Source: Streptomonospora nanhaiensis
GTDB taxonomy: Bacteria > Actinomycetota > Actinomycetes > Streptosporangiales > Streptosporangiaceae
Assembly: GCF_013410565.1 (NCBI RefSeq)
Contig: NZ_JACCFO010000001.1
Span: 3,348,001 to 3,412,000 of the forward strand
Reading direction: 5' to 3'
Length of the DNA stretch: 64,000 nt
Within the stretch, counting starts at the first letter, position 1; each line of letters opens with the position of its first letter. The position numbers and the translations under genes were made by a program. Below the pieces are notes generated by a model. It did not search any database. It had not been told where the DNA came from and worked only from the letters and a program-made list of their open reading frames with translations. Below are positions 55,783-64,000 of the stretch, in pieces.

Positions 55783-56463
55783 GTGTTCCCAACGGCTCTG
55801 CGGGACCGGCCGCGGATGGCGCAGGCGGCCGAGGCGGCTCCCGCGCCCTTTGACGACCAGATCGCGCACCGGCTGCTGCACGGGCGCATGGTGGTCCTGG
55901 GCGCGCAGGTGGACGACGCGATCGCCAACCGGATCTGCGGGCAACTGCTGCTGCTCTCGGAGGAGGACCCCAAGCGCGACATCACGCTGATCATCAACAG
56001 CCCCGGCGGCTCGGTCACCGCCGGCATGGCGATCTACGACACCATGCCGTTCATCCCCAACGACGTCGCCACCCTGGTCATGGGGTTCGCCGGCAGCATG
56101 GGCCAGTTCCTGCTGTGCACGGGCGCCCCCGGCAAGCGCTTCAGCCTGCCCAACGCCCGCATCATGATGCACCAGCCCTCCGGCGGCATGGGCGGCACGG
56201 CCGCCGACATCGCGATCCAGGCCGAGAACCTGGCCTACACCAAGCGGCGGCTCCAGGAGCTGATCGCCGAGCACACCGGCCAGCCGGTGGAGCGGATCGC
56301 CGAGGACCAGCGGCGCGACCGCTGGTTCACCGCCGAGGAGGCCCGCGAGTACGGGTTCGTGGACCGGGTGGTGGAGAGCGTGGCCGAACTGGGCGGCGAC
56401 ACCGCCGACCGGTTCGGGTTCGGCACCCCCGCCGGTGTCGGCGCGGCGGGAGGGGAGCAGTGA
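55783..56463 (+). CDS. clpP: ATP-dependent protease subunit ClpP (ClpP3-like)
   Basis: Serine protease subunit of 226 residues. GTG start preceded by GAGGAGGAG. The catalytic triad is present: Ser in [11 protein letters not shown] (about 106), His in IMMHQPSGG (about 131) and an Asp near RRDRW (about 180). The N-terminal 20 residues and Gly-rich C-terminal tail are longer than in E. coli. The pair with the next gene and the neighbouring regulator make this the clpP3/clpP4 type rather than the essential clpP1/clpP2 pair, which should be elsewhere beside tig/clpX. Confidence 0.95.
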   Translation: MFPTALRDRPRMAQAAEAAPAPFDDQIAHRLLHGRMVVLGAQVDDAIANRICGQLLLLSEEDPKRDITLIINSPGGSVTAGMAIYDTMPFIPNDVATLVMGFAGSMGQFLLCTGAPGKRFSLPNARIMMHQPSGGMGGTAADIAIQAENLAYTKRRLQELIAEHTGQPVERIAEDQRRDRWFTAEEAREYGFVDRVVESVAELGGDTADRFGFGTPAGVGAAGGEQ

Positions 56464-57071
56464 TGAGCCAGTACACCGTGCCCTACGTGGTGGAGCGCAC
56501 GCCCACCGGGGAGCGCTCCTACGACGTCTTCAGCCGGCTGCTGTCGGAGCGGATCGTCTTCCTGGGCACCGCGATCGACGACGGGGTCGCCAACGTGGTG
56601 ATGGCGCAACTGCTGCACCTGGACCACGAGAACAGCGACCGCGACATCCACCTCTACATCAACTCGCCGGGCGGCTCGACCTCGGCGCTGACCGCCATCT
56701 ACGACACCATGCAGTTCGTACGCGCCGACGTGGCCACGGTCTGCATGGGCCAGGCGGCCTCGGCGGCGGCGGTCCTGCTGGCGGCGGGTGCGCCGGGCAA
56801 GCGCATGGCGCTGCGCCACGCGCGGGTGCTGCTGCACCAGCCCTCCAGCGAGGGCCAGGGCGAGGCGGCGGATTTGGAGATCCAGGCCGCCGAGGTGCTG
56901 CGGGTGCGCGCCGAGATCGAGGAGATCCTGTCGCTGCACACCGGCCAGACCGTGGAGCGGCTGCGCGAGGACACCGACCGGGACAAGATCTTCACCGCCG
57001 AGCAGGCCAAGGACTACGGCCTGGTCGACGGGCTGGTCACCAGCCGGGACCTGGTGCGGGCCGCCGCCTGA
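56463..57071 (+). CDS. clpP: ATP-dependent protease subunit ClpP (ClpP4-like)
   Basis: 202 residues, starting in the stop of the previous clpP (TGATG), so equimolar translation is likely. Catalytic Ser in [13 protein letters not shown] (about 97), His in LLHQPS (about 122) and the Asp in DTDRDKIF (about 171) are present. The two ClpPs are only moderately alike, consistent with a hetero-tetradecamer of two rings. Terminator 12 bases after the stop. Confidence 0.95.
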   Translation: MSQYTVPYVVERTPTGERSYDVFSRLLSERIVFLGTAIDDGVANVVMAQLLHLDHENSDRDIHLYINSPGGSTSALTAIYDTMQFVRADVATVCMGQAASAAAVLLAAGAPGKRMALRHARVLLHQPSSEGQGEAADLEIQAAEVLRVRAEIEEILSLHTGQTVERLREDTDRDKIFTAEQAKDYGLVDGLVTSRDLVRAAA

Positions 57072-57082
57072 CACGGCCCCGG

Positions 57083-57106
57083 GGCCGGGCGCCGCGGCGC
57101 CCGGCC
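57083..57106. terminator. Terminator between clpP pair and popR
   Basis: An 11-base-pair stem (57083-57093, 57096-57106) with a minimal loop, lying between the convergent ClpP4-like gene and the regulator at 57136. Confidence 0.7.
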
Positions 57107-57135
57107 GACCGGACCGGCCGGCCCTCCGGAGGGGG

Positions 57136-57498
57136 TCAGGCCGCCAGCGCCATGGCGCGCGGCGCCGTGTTGGGCACGGGTCCCACACGGCCCGCGGGCC
57201 GCCGCGCGGGGGCGGTGGTCAGCCGCAGCTGCATGTGGAGGTCGCCGACGAGGTCGACCAGTTGGAGCCCGAGCGCGCGGTACACCGCGGCCAGCACCTC
57301 GGATGAGGGCTCCTTGCGACCGCGCTCGATCTCGGAGAGGTAGGGCAGCGACACCTGGGCCGCCTCGGCGACGTCCTGCAGGGTCCGCCCCTGCTCCAGC
57401 CGCGCCCGGCGCAGGGTCGCCCCGATCAGGTCCCGCATCAGCGGCTCGCCCGCCCCACGGGGGGAGTCAGGACCGCCGTGACCGCCGTCCTCGCGCAT
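57136..57498 (-). CDS. popR: PopR/ClgR-type XRE activator of clp genes (120 aa)
   Basis: Helix-turn-helix at about 20-85: MRDLIGATLRRARLEQGRTL, QDVAEAAQVSLPYLSEIERG, RKEPSSEVLAAVYRALGLQL, the pattern of ClgR and PopR. It ends in -MALAA, an ssrA-like C-terminus that Clp proteases recognise; PopR and ClgR are degraded by ClpP in Streptomyces, giving feedback. Start ATG 57498 with GGAGG just upstream; an ATG at 57438 would still keep the HTH. Convergent with the clpP pair. Its likely targets are the palindromes at 55653-55682. ClgR is the alternative identity. Confidence 0.82.
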   Translation of the reverse strand: MREDGGHGGPDSPRGAGEPLMRDLIGATLRRARLEQGRTLQDVAEAAQVSLPYLSEIERGRKEPSSEVLAAVYRALGLQLVDLVGDLHMQLRLTTAPARRPAGRVGPVPNTAPRAMALAA

Positions 57499-57689
57499 AA
57501 GCCCTCCGGCACCGCTCGGCACACACCAACTGCCCCGACTCTACGGCGCCGCGCCCGCCCCGGGCCACGCGGAGGCCGGGCGCAACGGGTGTTTCCGCGC
57601 CGGGCGTAATGGGGGCGGGGACGGGGCGCCTGCCGGGGAGGTGGCGCGGACCCGCGGACCGGGAGGCGCCGCGCGGCAGGAAGGCGGCG

Positions 57690-57805
57690 GGCAACGCGAA
57701 AGCGCGAGGGCCGCCTCCGTGTCCCCCCTCAAAATCACGGATGCGGCCCTCGCTGGGAACGGTCGCTGACTCCTCCCCCCTGGAGTCGCGACCTGGGAAA
57801 GGTCT
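57690..57805 (+). ncRNA. 6C RNA
   Basis: Two hairpins, each with a run of six C in the loop: stem 57705-57714/57743-57752 (inner pairs extend to a loop starting TCCCCCCT) and stem GGTCGC...GCGACC at 57761-57793 with inner ACTCC/GGAGT around TCCCCCCT. This double C6-loop arrangement is the definition of the actinobacterial 6C RNA. It lies alone in a 520-base gap between popR and the SURF1 gene. Ends are approximate; the strand is set by the C-runs being in loops of the + strand. Confidence 0.82.
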
Positions 57806-58021
57806 GTGTTGTGGGCGGGTGGGGGCCGGTGGGCTTCCCTCCCGCTCTGGTTCAGAGACTACCGACCCCCACCAGGGCGAACAACCCTCAGTCACGGCGA
57901 ATTACTTAAAGTGATCGCCATTTCCGTTCCTGGTGCGCACCAAAGGCCCCGGACGGGTGCGGCGGCGCGGGCTCGCGGGGGGCCGGTGAGCGGGCGCGCG
58001 GAGCGGACATAGCCTGGGGGG

Positions 58022-58927
58022 GTGCGTTCTGTGTTGGTCACCCCGCGATGGATCGGGCTGCATCTGCTGGCGGTCCTCGCCGTCGCCGTGTGCCTTGGCA
58101 TGGGCTACTGGCAGTTCGTCCGCGCCCAGGAGCCCGAGCGCGACCGCGTGACCAACCCCGTCGAGGAGCTGGCCGCCGCCCGGCCCATCGGCGAGGTCCT
58201 CCAGCCCGGCGCCTACATGCCCGAGGCCGAGGGCAACCAGGCGGTCACCGCCACCGGGGTCTACGACGCCGACGCCCGCCTGCTGGCGCCGGCGCTCTCC
58301 CCCGAGGGCGACCGCGGCTACTACGTGATCGTGCCGCTGGTCACCGCCGACGACACCGCGCTGACCGTCAGCCTGGGCTGGGTCCCCGAGGCGCGGGCCG
58401 ACTCCCTCGACCGGCTGCCCGCCCCGCCCGAGGGCGAGGTCACCGTGACCGGCTGGCTGATGCCGCCCGACAAGGCCGAGGACGGCTACGTCCCCATGGA
58501 GACCCCCGACGGCTACGCCGCCCGGATCGCGCCCTCGGTGCTCGTCAACGAGTGGCCCTACCGCCTCTACGAGGGCTACGTCATCCGCGGCGCGCAGGAC
58601 CCCGCCGACACCGGGGGCGGCGCGGGGCTGCGCGAGATCCCGCCGCCCGAGCCCCCGCAGGGCGTCGTGTGGAACTGGCGCAACGTGAGCTACGCCGCCC
58701 AGTGGGCCGTGTTCGGCGGCGCCGTGGTGGTCTTCTGGATCTCGCTGATGCGCCGCGAGGTGCAGGACCGGCGCGAGCGCGCGGCCGGAGCCGGCGACGG
58801 CGGCGGCCCCGGCGACGGTCCCGGAGGCGGCGGCGCTCCGCCGCGCCCCGGCGCGGACACCACCGGACCGGCCGCCGAGGCGGCCGAGGCCCCCGGCGAT
58901 CAGGTCTCGGTGGCCCGGACCTCCTGA
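58022..58927 (+). CDS. SURF1 family protein (301 aa)
   Basis: Assembly factor for cytochrome c oxidase. Two transmembrane helices frame an extracytoplasmic domain: helix 1 about 10-28 (LHLLAVLAVAVCLGMGYWQF), helix 2 about 228-245 (AAQWAVFGGAVVVFWISL). Between them the SURF1 features GYYVIVPLVT, LGWVPEARADSL, EVTVTGWLMPP and VWNWRNVSYAAQWAVFG appear in order. GTG start. A 60-residue Gly/Pro/Ala-rich cytosolic tail follows. Its 3' end overlaps the convergent DUF3817 gene by 28 bases. Confidence 0.93.
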   Translation: MRSVLVTPRWIGLHLLAVLAVAVCLGMGYWQFVRAQEPERDRVTNPVEELAAARPIGEVLQPGAYMPEAEGNQAVTATGVYDADARLLAPALSPEGDRGYYVIVPLVTADDTALTVSLGWVPEARADSLDRLPAPPEGEVTVTGWLMPPDKAEDGYVPMETPDGYAARIAPSVLVNEWPYRLYEGYVIRGAQDPADTGGGAGLREIPPPEPPQGVVWNWRNVSYAAQWAVFGGAVVVFWISLMRREVQDRRERAAGAGDGGGPGDGPGGGGAPPRPGADTTGPAAEAAEAPGDQVSVARTS

Positions 58928-59322
58928 GCCGCCGCGCCGGTCCCGGCCGCGCCGGCGCGGCCGGCCTTCTCCGCCGTGGCCAGCCGGTGCTCGATGACCA
59001 GCCCGACGAAGGGGATGGTCCCGGCGAGCGCCACGCCCACGGTGCGCCCCGCGCTCCACCGCCGGCCCAGCGCCAGCCACAGCACCACCAGCACGTAGGC
59101 CATGTAGATGTAGCCGTGCGGGATGGCCACGATCGGCATCAGCACGGAGTCGTCGCCGAAGAACGTCTCCATGCCCGCCGGCGCGGACACCAGCGAGAAC
59201 CGCGCGGTCTCGCCGATGAGGTACTTGGCGGGCATGGACACGAACGTGAGCAGGATCAGGAACACCCCGGTCACGTAGGCGAGGATCCGGTACAGCAGGA
59301 ACGGCAGGCGGTTGTTGTCCAC
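58900..59322 (-). CDS. DUF3817 integral membrane protein (140 aa)
   Basis: Start is a GTG (VDNNRLPFLLYRILAYVTGV). Helices at about 8-25, 60-80 (AIPHGYIYMAYVLVVLWLAL) and 88-108, with GYIYMAYVLVV typical of DUF3817. The family sits next to SURF1 or cytochrome oxidase genes in actinomycetes. An Ala/Gly-rich tail ends the protein. Upstream, the frame continues without protein character. Confidence 0.88.
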   Translation of the reverse strand: MDNNRLPFLLYRILAYVTGVFLILLTFVSMPAKYLIGETARFSLVSAPAGMETFFGDDSVLMPIVAIPHGYIYMAYVLVVLWLALGRRWSAGRTVGVALAGTIPFVGLVIEHRLATAEKAGRAGAAGTGAAAQEVRATET

Positions 59323-59715
59323 GGGGACACCTCGTCGGTCGGGCGGGCGCGGCGCGGGCGGCCCGCGTCCGCGTCGGCCGCGGGGCGCGGGCGGCCCGGA
59401 CCCCGCGCGGTGCCGGGGCCGCGCCCGGGGGTCATGGGCGGTGGAAACGGGGGCCGGCCGGCGTGCCCGCGCGGCGGGCGCCGCGTACGTGCCGACGGCC
59501 CTGGTCCTGAGCCTAAACGCCGTGCCGAGCACCCGCGCCGCGGGGCGTGTCACACCGCGTCGGCCCAGGTGGGGGCCGGGGTCGGGGGGCGCGGAGGTGG
59601 CGCACCGCGCGCTCCGTAAGGCGGTCCCCCGCGCGCCCGCGGAGCCGCGCTCCGGCGCCCCCGCCCCCGCCCCCGCTGCCCGGGCCGCGGACGCCGCCCG
59701 GCGCTTGAACGGCCG
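59323..59715. other. Intergenic, GC-rich, no gene seen
   Basis: 393 bases between the DUF3817 start and the glycosyltransferase stop, both minus strand. Long frames here are artefacts of GC content. The DUF3817 promoter should be within, but no convincing box was found. Confidence 0.5.
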
Positions 59716-61302
59716 CTACCGCTTGAGGGCCACCCGGGTGGGGCTCTTCCACCGGCCGTCGGACTTCGCGGTCCAGGCCATCGGCAGGGTGCGCAGGGTC
59801 AGGTAGGAGTCGATGATCCGCATCGGCAGGAAGAACAGGCCGTAGAGGAGGTAGCTGGGGCGGCGGCGCACCGTGGCCAGCACGCAGGTGAGGATGTAGT
59901 CGGGCACGAACAGGCCCACGGCGATCGTGGTCAGCGGCAGGACGGCGGTGACCGCCGTGTAGGCCGAGGCGTAGGCGCCGAACTCCAGCACGGCGCCGCC
60001 GGTGAGGGGCGGCAGCACGGCCAGGACGCCCATCGCCACGGTGGCCAGCAGCAGCACCGAGACGACCACGACCTCCAGGATGTAGAAGAACAGCGAGAAC
60101 CAGAAGAGGCTGGGCCACACGCCGTGGCGCCGCACGGTCTGCCAGAAGCCGAGGGTCCAGCGCCGCACCTGCTTGACGTAGTCGCCCAGGGTGAAGGGGT
60201 CCTGGCAGTAGGCGCGGGTGTCGGGGCTCATGGAGATCCGGCCCAGGCGCTTGTGGTGGACCTCGAAGGTCATGTTGTAGTCCTCGATCACCAGCCCCTT
60301 GGGGTTGATGTCGATCCGGCGCAGGACGCTGCTGCGGTAGACGCTCGCGAAACCCGGCACGATCGGCGCGACGCTGGTGTGCCGCCAGGTCTGCCCGTAC
60401 CGCAGCAGGTACTGGAGCAACCAGTACAGGCGGTCCCGGTACGCCGAAACCAGCCGTCCGATGACGGTGCGTTGCTTCGGCTTCCACTCGGCGACCACGA
60501 ATCCGGCCACCGCCGCCACCGTCGGATCGCTGAGCTGCCTGCGCGCGCCCGCGACGTAGTTGGTGTCGAGTTCGGTGTCGGCGTCGAGGATGACCACTCC
60601 GTCATAGTTTTCGGTCAGCTCAAATTCCTCGATGACCGCCTCGATCGCACCCGCCTTGCCGCGGTTGGTCAGCAACTCCAGGACGTTCACACCGGTCTCG
60701 GCGGCGATGTCGGCGGTGGCGTCGTGGGAGCTGTCGGAGACCACGTAGATGTCCCACCGGTTGAACAGCCGCAGTGCCGAGGTGATGGCGGAGTCGATGA
60801 CCGGTTCCTCGTTGTGGGCGGGGATCACCACGGCGAGGGAGATCTGGTCGGGGTCGGTGCGCCGCCGGCCCGCCGGCCCCGCGGGCGGCAGCGGCAGCGG
60901 CACGGTGCCGGGTGCGGAGCCGGCCAAGCCGCCGCCGGGGCCCCCGGGGCCGGCGGGGGCGCCCGGCCCGCCGGCGCCGGCGTGCGCGCGCACCAGCACG
61001 CGGTCGGCCGCGGCGCGGTCGCCGCCGCGCCCGCGCGGGCCTTGGGGGGCACGCGCCGGCGCTCCCGCCGCGGCCCGGCGGCTGATCAGGGCGCGCACGG
61101 AGTCGTCGCCGAGCCGGACCACGCCGACCAGGCTCCAGGCCAGCAGGTTGGCGCCGAAGGCCATCCACAGCAGCAGCGGCATGGGGGAGCCGGCGCCGCC
61201 GGAGTCGAGTACGAACCCGATCCACTGGAGGAAGAGGGTCACCGCCAGGGTCAGGGCGATCGCGGCCGCCAGCCAGCTTCCGATGAAACGTGCGGTACGC
61301 AC
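59716..61302 (-). CDS. Membrane glycosyltransferase family 2, processive type (528 aa)
   Basis: Likely polysaccharide synthase. GTG at 61302 with GGAGG 7 bases upstream. Two N-terminal transmembrane helices (about 5-28 and 40-60), a Pro/Gly/Ala-rich linker (about 80-145), GT2 domain with VVIPAHNEE (about 160), DADTELD (DxD, about 245), IEDYNM (about 330) and QVRRW (Q-x-x-R-W, about 365), then four or five C-terminal helices. D,D,D,QxxRW defines processive enzymes such as cellulose, hyaluronan, PNAG and chitin synthases. Acts at the cytoplasmic membrane. Divergent from wbqC. Confidence 0.88.
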   Translation of the reverse strand: MRTARFIGSWLAAAIALTLAVTLFLQWIGFVLDSGGAGSPMPLLLWMAFGANLLAWSLVGVVRLGDDSVRALISRRAAAGAPARAPQGPRGRGGDRAAADRVLVRAHAGAGGPGAPAGPGGPGGGLAGSAPGTVPLPLPPAGPAGRRRTDPDQISLAVVIPAHNEEPVIDSAITSALRLFNRWDIYVVSDSSHDATADIAAETGVNVLELLTNRGKAGAIEAVIEEFELTENYDGVVILDADTELDTNYVAGARRQLSDPTVAAVAGFVVAEWKPKQRTVIGRLVSAYRDRLYWLLQYLLRYGQTWRHTSVAPIVPGFASVYRSSVLRRIDINPKGLVIEDYNMTFEVHHKRLGRISMSPDTRAYCQDPFTLGDYVKQVRRWTLGFWQTVRRHGVWPSLFWFSLFFYILEVVVVSVLLLATVAMGVLAVLPPLTGGAVLEFGAYASAYTAVTAVLPLTTIAVGLFVPDYILTCVLATVRRRPSYLLYGLFFLPMRIIDSYLTLRTLPMAWTAKSDGRWKSPTRVALKR

Positions 61303-61705
61303 GGGGGGTCCTCCTGTGAGGGGGTTTCGGGCCGACGCTAATCGCCAGCGGCTACACCGCTCGCTATTACGTGACGTTTCCGCTATGCCGGAAGTTGACA
61401 GAACTCGGCGACCTAACCAGGCCACCCGAATCGTTTGCATGGACTTGCCAAGCGGGGGCGCCGTTGATGCAATACCGGAAGGAGCAGGGCAGTACCTCCA
61501 CAAGTACGTAGTTTCTTCGGATTTCTCGGGCCTTTCAACCGTTGCGCGAGAACCGGTCGCACCGCGGCCGGCGGCGCGGCGCGACCACAACAGAACCCCA
61601 CCGTCACACCAGGCGGTCCGGCCCCGGCGAGCAGGGCCGACGCCGCGGAGTCCGCACGCACGACCGCCACCATTCGTGCCGGTCCCGCCCCGGAGAGGAA
61701 CCGCA
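61303..61705. other. Divergent promoter region of the glycan locus
   Basis: 403 bases between the GT2 gene and the WbqC-like gene. The left part (61335-61440) is comparatively AT-rich and contains TTGACA at 61394-61399 on the + strand without a clear -10 partner 17 bases away. No palindromic operator stood out. A frame continues through it upstream of the WbqC start but is not protein-like. Confidence 0.45.
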
Positions 61706-62425
61706 GTGCGCGTCGCCATGCACCAGCCGCACTACCTGCCGTGGCTCGGCCTCATCGACAAGGCCGACCGCAGCGACCTGTTCGTCGTTCTCGACCACGT
61801 GCAATACGAGCGCCGGGGATGGCAGAACCGCAACTACGTCGCCGCCAAGAACGGGGCCGTCCTGCTCACCGTTCCGGTAATACACGGCAACCGGGACGAA
61901 CGAATACTGGACAAAACAATCAATAACAAACAAACATGGCGAGAAAAGCACCGAAGAACGCTTGACGAACACTGCTACCGCGGCGCCCCGTTCTGGACAC
62001 GGTTCCGCGAGGACATTCTGCGCCCCTACACCGCCGAATGGGACCGCCTCGCCGACCTCGCCATGGCCACCACCCGCTTCGCCCTCGACGCCTTCGGAAT
62101 CCGCACCCCGGTCGTGCTGTCGAGCGAACTCGGCGAGTTCCCCGGCCAGAAGAGCGAACTCCTCGCCCAGATCGCCGCGAAGGTCGGCGCCACCACGATG
62201 CTCTCCGGCGACGGCGCCCGCGACTACGTCGACCTGGAGGTCTTCCGCCGCCACGGCGTGGCGGTCGAGTGGCAGGGCTTCCGCCACCCCCGCTACCCCC
62301 AGCACAACCGCGCCGGGGCCGACTTCCTCCCGCGCATGGCCGCCCTGGACCTGCTGGTCAACGTCGGTCCGGCGGCCGGCCTGCGGCTGCTGCGCGAGGC
62401 CCGCGCCGGATCCGGGAGCGGCTAG
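61706..62425 (+). CDS. WbqC-like family protein (239 aa)
   Basis: GTG start with GGAGAGGAA upstream gives MRVAMHQPHYLPWLGLIDKA, the WbqC signature. Further family motifs: FVVLDHVQYERRGWQNRNY (about 25-45) and NVGPAAGLRLL near the end. WbqC-type proteins are encoded in O-antigen/exopolysaccharide clusters; the biochemical role is not established. A run of about 28 codons from 61876 uses AT-rich, rare codons (ATA, AAA, ACA, AGA, CGA), unlike the rest of the gene. Confidence 0.88.
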   Translation: MRVAMHQPHYLPWLGLIDKADRSDLFVVLDHVQYERRGWQNRNYVAAKNGAVLLTVPVIHGNRDERILDKTINNKQTWREKHRRTLDEHCYRGAPFWTRFREDILRPYTAEWDRLADLAMATTRFALDAFGIRTPVVLSSELGEFPGQKSELLAQIAAKVGATTMLSGDGARDYVDLEVFRRHGVAVEWQGFRHPRYPQHNRAGADFLPRMAALDLLVNVGPAAGLRLLREARAGSGSG

Positions 62426-62648
62426 CCCCCCGCGCCGCCGCGCCGCGCCCCGACGCCGCGCCGGCCGCGCCCGCGATCCCCCTCGCCCGGCCCTTCGGCG
62501 CCCCGTCCGCGCACCCCGCACCCCGCCGCCCTCCGCGCCCGCACCCCGGACCCCCACCCCGTCCGCCCGCACCCCGCACCCCGCCGGCCGGCGCGACCGC
62601 ACAGCGCCGTGCCCGTTCCGTTCCCCCAACGCGAAAAGGACGCCGTCT

Positions 62649-63359
62649 ATGTTCGACTGGTCCCAGCAGCGCCTCCTGGTCATCGCCCCCCACCCCGACG
62701 ACGAGACCCTCGGCTGCGGCGGTCTCATGCACAAGGCCAAGGCCGCCGGAGCCCAGGTCTACGTCCAGTTCCTCACCGTGGGCGACACCGCCGACGTCTC
62801 CGACAAGGGGTTCTCCACCGCCAGCGAGCGCGTCGCCGAGGTCAAGGCGGTCGCCGACTACTTCCGGTGGGACGACTGGCACATCGCCTACCCCGGCGAC
62901 GAGTTCCACCTGCGGCTGGACGCGCTGCCCCGGTTCGAACTCGCCAACACGATCGAGCACGCCAGTCCGCTCTCGATCGCCGCTGTCAAGCCCACCGTCG
63001 TGCTCGCCCCGCACCGCACCAGCTACAACCAGGACCACCAGGCGGCCGCCGAGGCGGTGCTGACCGCCCTGCGCCCCTCCGACGCGGGGCGCCGCCACCA
63101 CCCCGGCCTCGTCCTGGCCTACGAGGAGGCCGCCGACCAGTGGCGCGACCAGGCCGTCTGCGCCCCCAACGCGCTGGTGGAGCTGACCGGCGCCGACGTC
63201 GACGCCAAGCTCGCCGGCATGCGCCTCTACGGCAGCCAGGTCCACGATCACCCGCACACGCGGTCGGAGCTCACACTGCGGAGCCTGGCCGTCCTGCGCG
63301 GGATGCAGGGCGGGGTCGCCTTCGCCGAGGGATACCACGCGATGCGCTGGCTGACCTGA
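62649..63359 (+). CDS. PIG-L family deacetylase (236 aa)
   Basis: Zn-dependent N-deacetylase of the LmbE/MshB fold. The metal motif APHPDDETLGCGG (about 13-25, H-P-D-D) and a second His in NQDHQAAAEAV (about 118-128) are in place. Length fits the family. With a GT2 enzyme and a nucleotide-sugar epimerase nearby, deacetylation of an N-acetylated sugar in a surface glycan is the likely role; MshB or BshB functions are less likely here. The 220 bases before it are C-rich with no gene. Confidence 0.9.
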   Translation: MFDWSQQRLLVIAPHPDDETLGCGGLMHKAKAAGAQVYVQFLTVGDTADVSDKGFSTASERVAEVKAVADYFRWDDWHIAYPGDEFHLRLDALPRFELANTIEHASPLSIAAVKPTVVLAPHRTSYNQDHQAAAEAVLTALRPSDAGRRHHPGLVLAYEEAADQWRDQAVCAPNALVELTGADVDAKLAGMRLYGSQVHDHPHTRSELTLRSLAVLRGMQGGVAFAEGYHAMRWLT

Positions 63360-63428
63360 ACCCGTGTCGGGCCCGCCACCCGCCCAACCGCGAATTCCAT
63401 GGAGCACCCTTCAGGAGGGGAAGTCACG

Positions 63429-64000
63429 TTGAAGGCCGTTGTGACCGGCGGAGCCGGATTCATCGGGTCGCACCTGTGCGACCACCTGATCGCCCAGGGG
63501 CACGAGGTCATCGCCCTGGACGACCTGTCGACCGGGTCCGAGTCCAACCTCGATCAGCTCAGCGGTAACCCCAACTTCGAACTGGTGAAGGGCTCGATCC
63601 TCGACAAGGCGCTGGTGGGCGCCGTCGTGGGCGAGGCCGACACCGTCTTCCACCTCGCCGCGGCCGTCGGCGTCCACACCATTGTGGACAAGCCGCTGGA
63701 GTCGCTGCGGGTCAACCTGCACGGCACCGAGAACGTGGTCGAGGCGGCCGTGCGCCGCGGCGCGCGCTACCTGGTGGCCTCCACCAGCGAGGTCTACGGC
63801 AAGAACGACGCCGACGGCCTCACCGAGGACGCCGACCGGATCCTCGGCTCGCCGCTGAAGAGCCGGTGGTCCTACGCCGCCGCCAAGGGCCTGGACGAAC
63901 TGGTGGCCTACGTCCACGGCGGCGACTCCGGCCTGCCGTGCGTGATCACCCGGTTCTTCAACATCGTCGGCCCCCGCCAGACCGGCCGCTACGGCATGGT
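63429..64000 (+). CDS. NAD-dependent sugar-nucleotide epimerase/dehydratase, 3' truncated by window edge
   Basis: Extended short-chain dehydrogenase. TTG start with AGGAGGGG 8 bases upstream. The NAD motif VVTGGAGFIGSHL (about 4-16), DDLSTGSESNL, the conserved HLAAAVGV and STSEVYG (Ser, about 115) and the catalytic Tyr/Lys in WSYAAAKGLDE (about 145-150) are seen; then ITRFFNIVGPRQTGRYGM before the edge. Most likely a GDP- or UDP-sugar epimerase or a 4,6-dehydratase of a glycan locus; the specific sugar is not readable. Confidence 0.9.
   Translation, partial: MKAVVTGGAGFIGSHLCDHLIAQGHEVIALDDLSTGSESNLDQLSGNPNFELVKGSILDKALVGAVVGEADTVFHLAAAVGVHTIVDKPLESLRVNLHGTENVVEAAVRRGARYLVASTSEVYGKNDADGLTEDADRILGSPLKSRWSYAAAKGLDELVAYVHGGDSGLPCVITRFFNIVGPRQTGRYGM

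Overview
The window is very high in GC (about 73 per cent by eye), uses GTG/TTG starts often, and carries a set of actinobacterial hallmarks: dnaK-grpE-dnaJ-hspR-clpB, Scr1-type (DUF5753) regulators with DUF397 partners, DUF6879, a purS-purQ-purL set, a SigR-type ECF factor, the 6C RNA and a PopR-type clpP pair. A filamentous actinomycete of the Nocardiopsaceae/Streptosporangiales kind (Nocardiopsis, Streptomonospora, Thermobifida relatives) fits best. This is inferred from gene content, not from a database match.

Layout. 2-6532: heat-shock operon (3' part of dnaK, grpE, dnaJ, hspR, clpB). 6651-9022: a small DUF6458-like membrane protein and a FadE5-like acyl-CoA dehydrogenase behind a palindromic operator. 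9253-18619, all on the minus strand: an MFS transporter, then an OB-fold membrane protein, a YqiK-type flotillin and a 1679-residue DUF3686/AAA+ ATPase that look like one membrane-microdomain system. 19311-25900 is the accessory-looking part: small actinobacterial orphans, DUF6879, two Scr1-type regulators, two DUF397 genes and a DUF397 relic, a long methyltransferase coupled to a CYTH protein, and a divergent trio of small genes. 25966-29324: TetR regulators next to membrane proteins, with visible operators.

29418-33013: branched-chain/pyruvate-type 2-oxoacid dehydrogenase operon (E1alpha, E1beta, E2). 33527-39373: a SigR-like sigma factor without an adjacent rsrA, diverging from purS, an anti-sigma-type ATPase, purQ, a membrane-anchored small protein and purL. 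39849-41282: a Vms1-like release-factor-family protein and a small membrane protein. 41356-48880: a choline/betaine module (betB, betA, ABC ATPase, double-domain permease, binding lipoprotein), which should import choline or betaine and oxidise choline to glycine betaine for osmoprotection.

49411-55429: an aldolase/adducin gene behind an IdeR-type iron box, paired fluoride channels, an alpha/beta-hydrolase that lacks its nucleophile, a gene-poor kilobase and a PASTA-tailed bifunctional penicillin-binding protein. 55783-57498: clpP pair plus a PopR/ClgR regulator ending in -LAA, with two adjacent PopR-like palindromes upstream. 57690-58927: 6C RNA and a SURF1 gene. 59716-64000: a processive-type GT2 membrane glycosyltransferase diverging from WbqC, PIG-L and a sugar-nucleotide epimerase that runs off the right edge, the start of a surface-glycan locus.

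The most promising candidates for little-described biology are the OB-fold/flotillin/giant-ATPase operon and the Scr1-DUF6879-methyltransferase-CYTH cassette, which is bracketed by a repeated hairpin plus DUF397 3' end.
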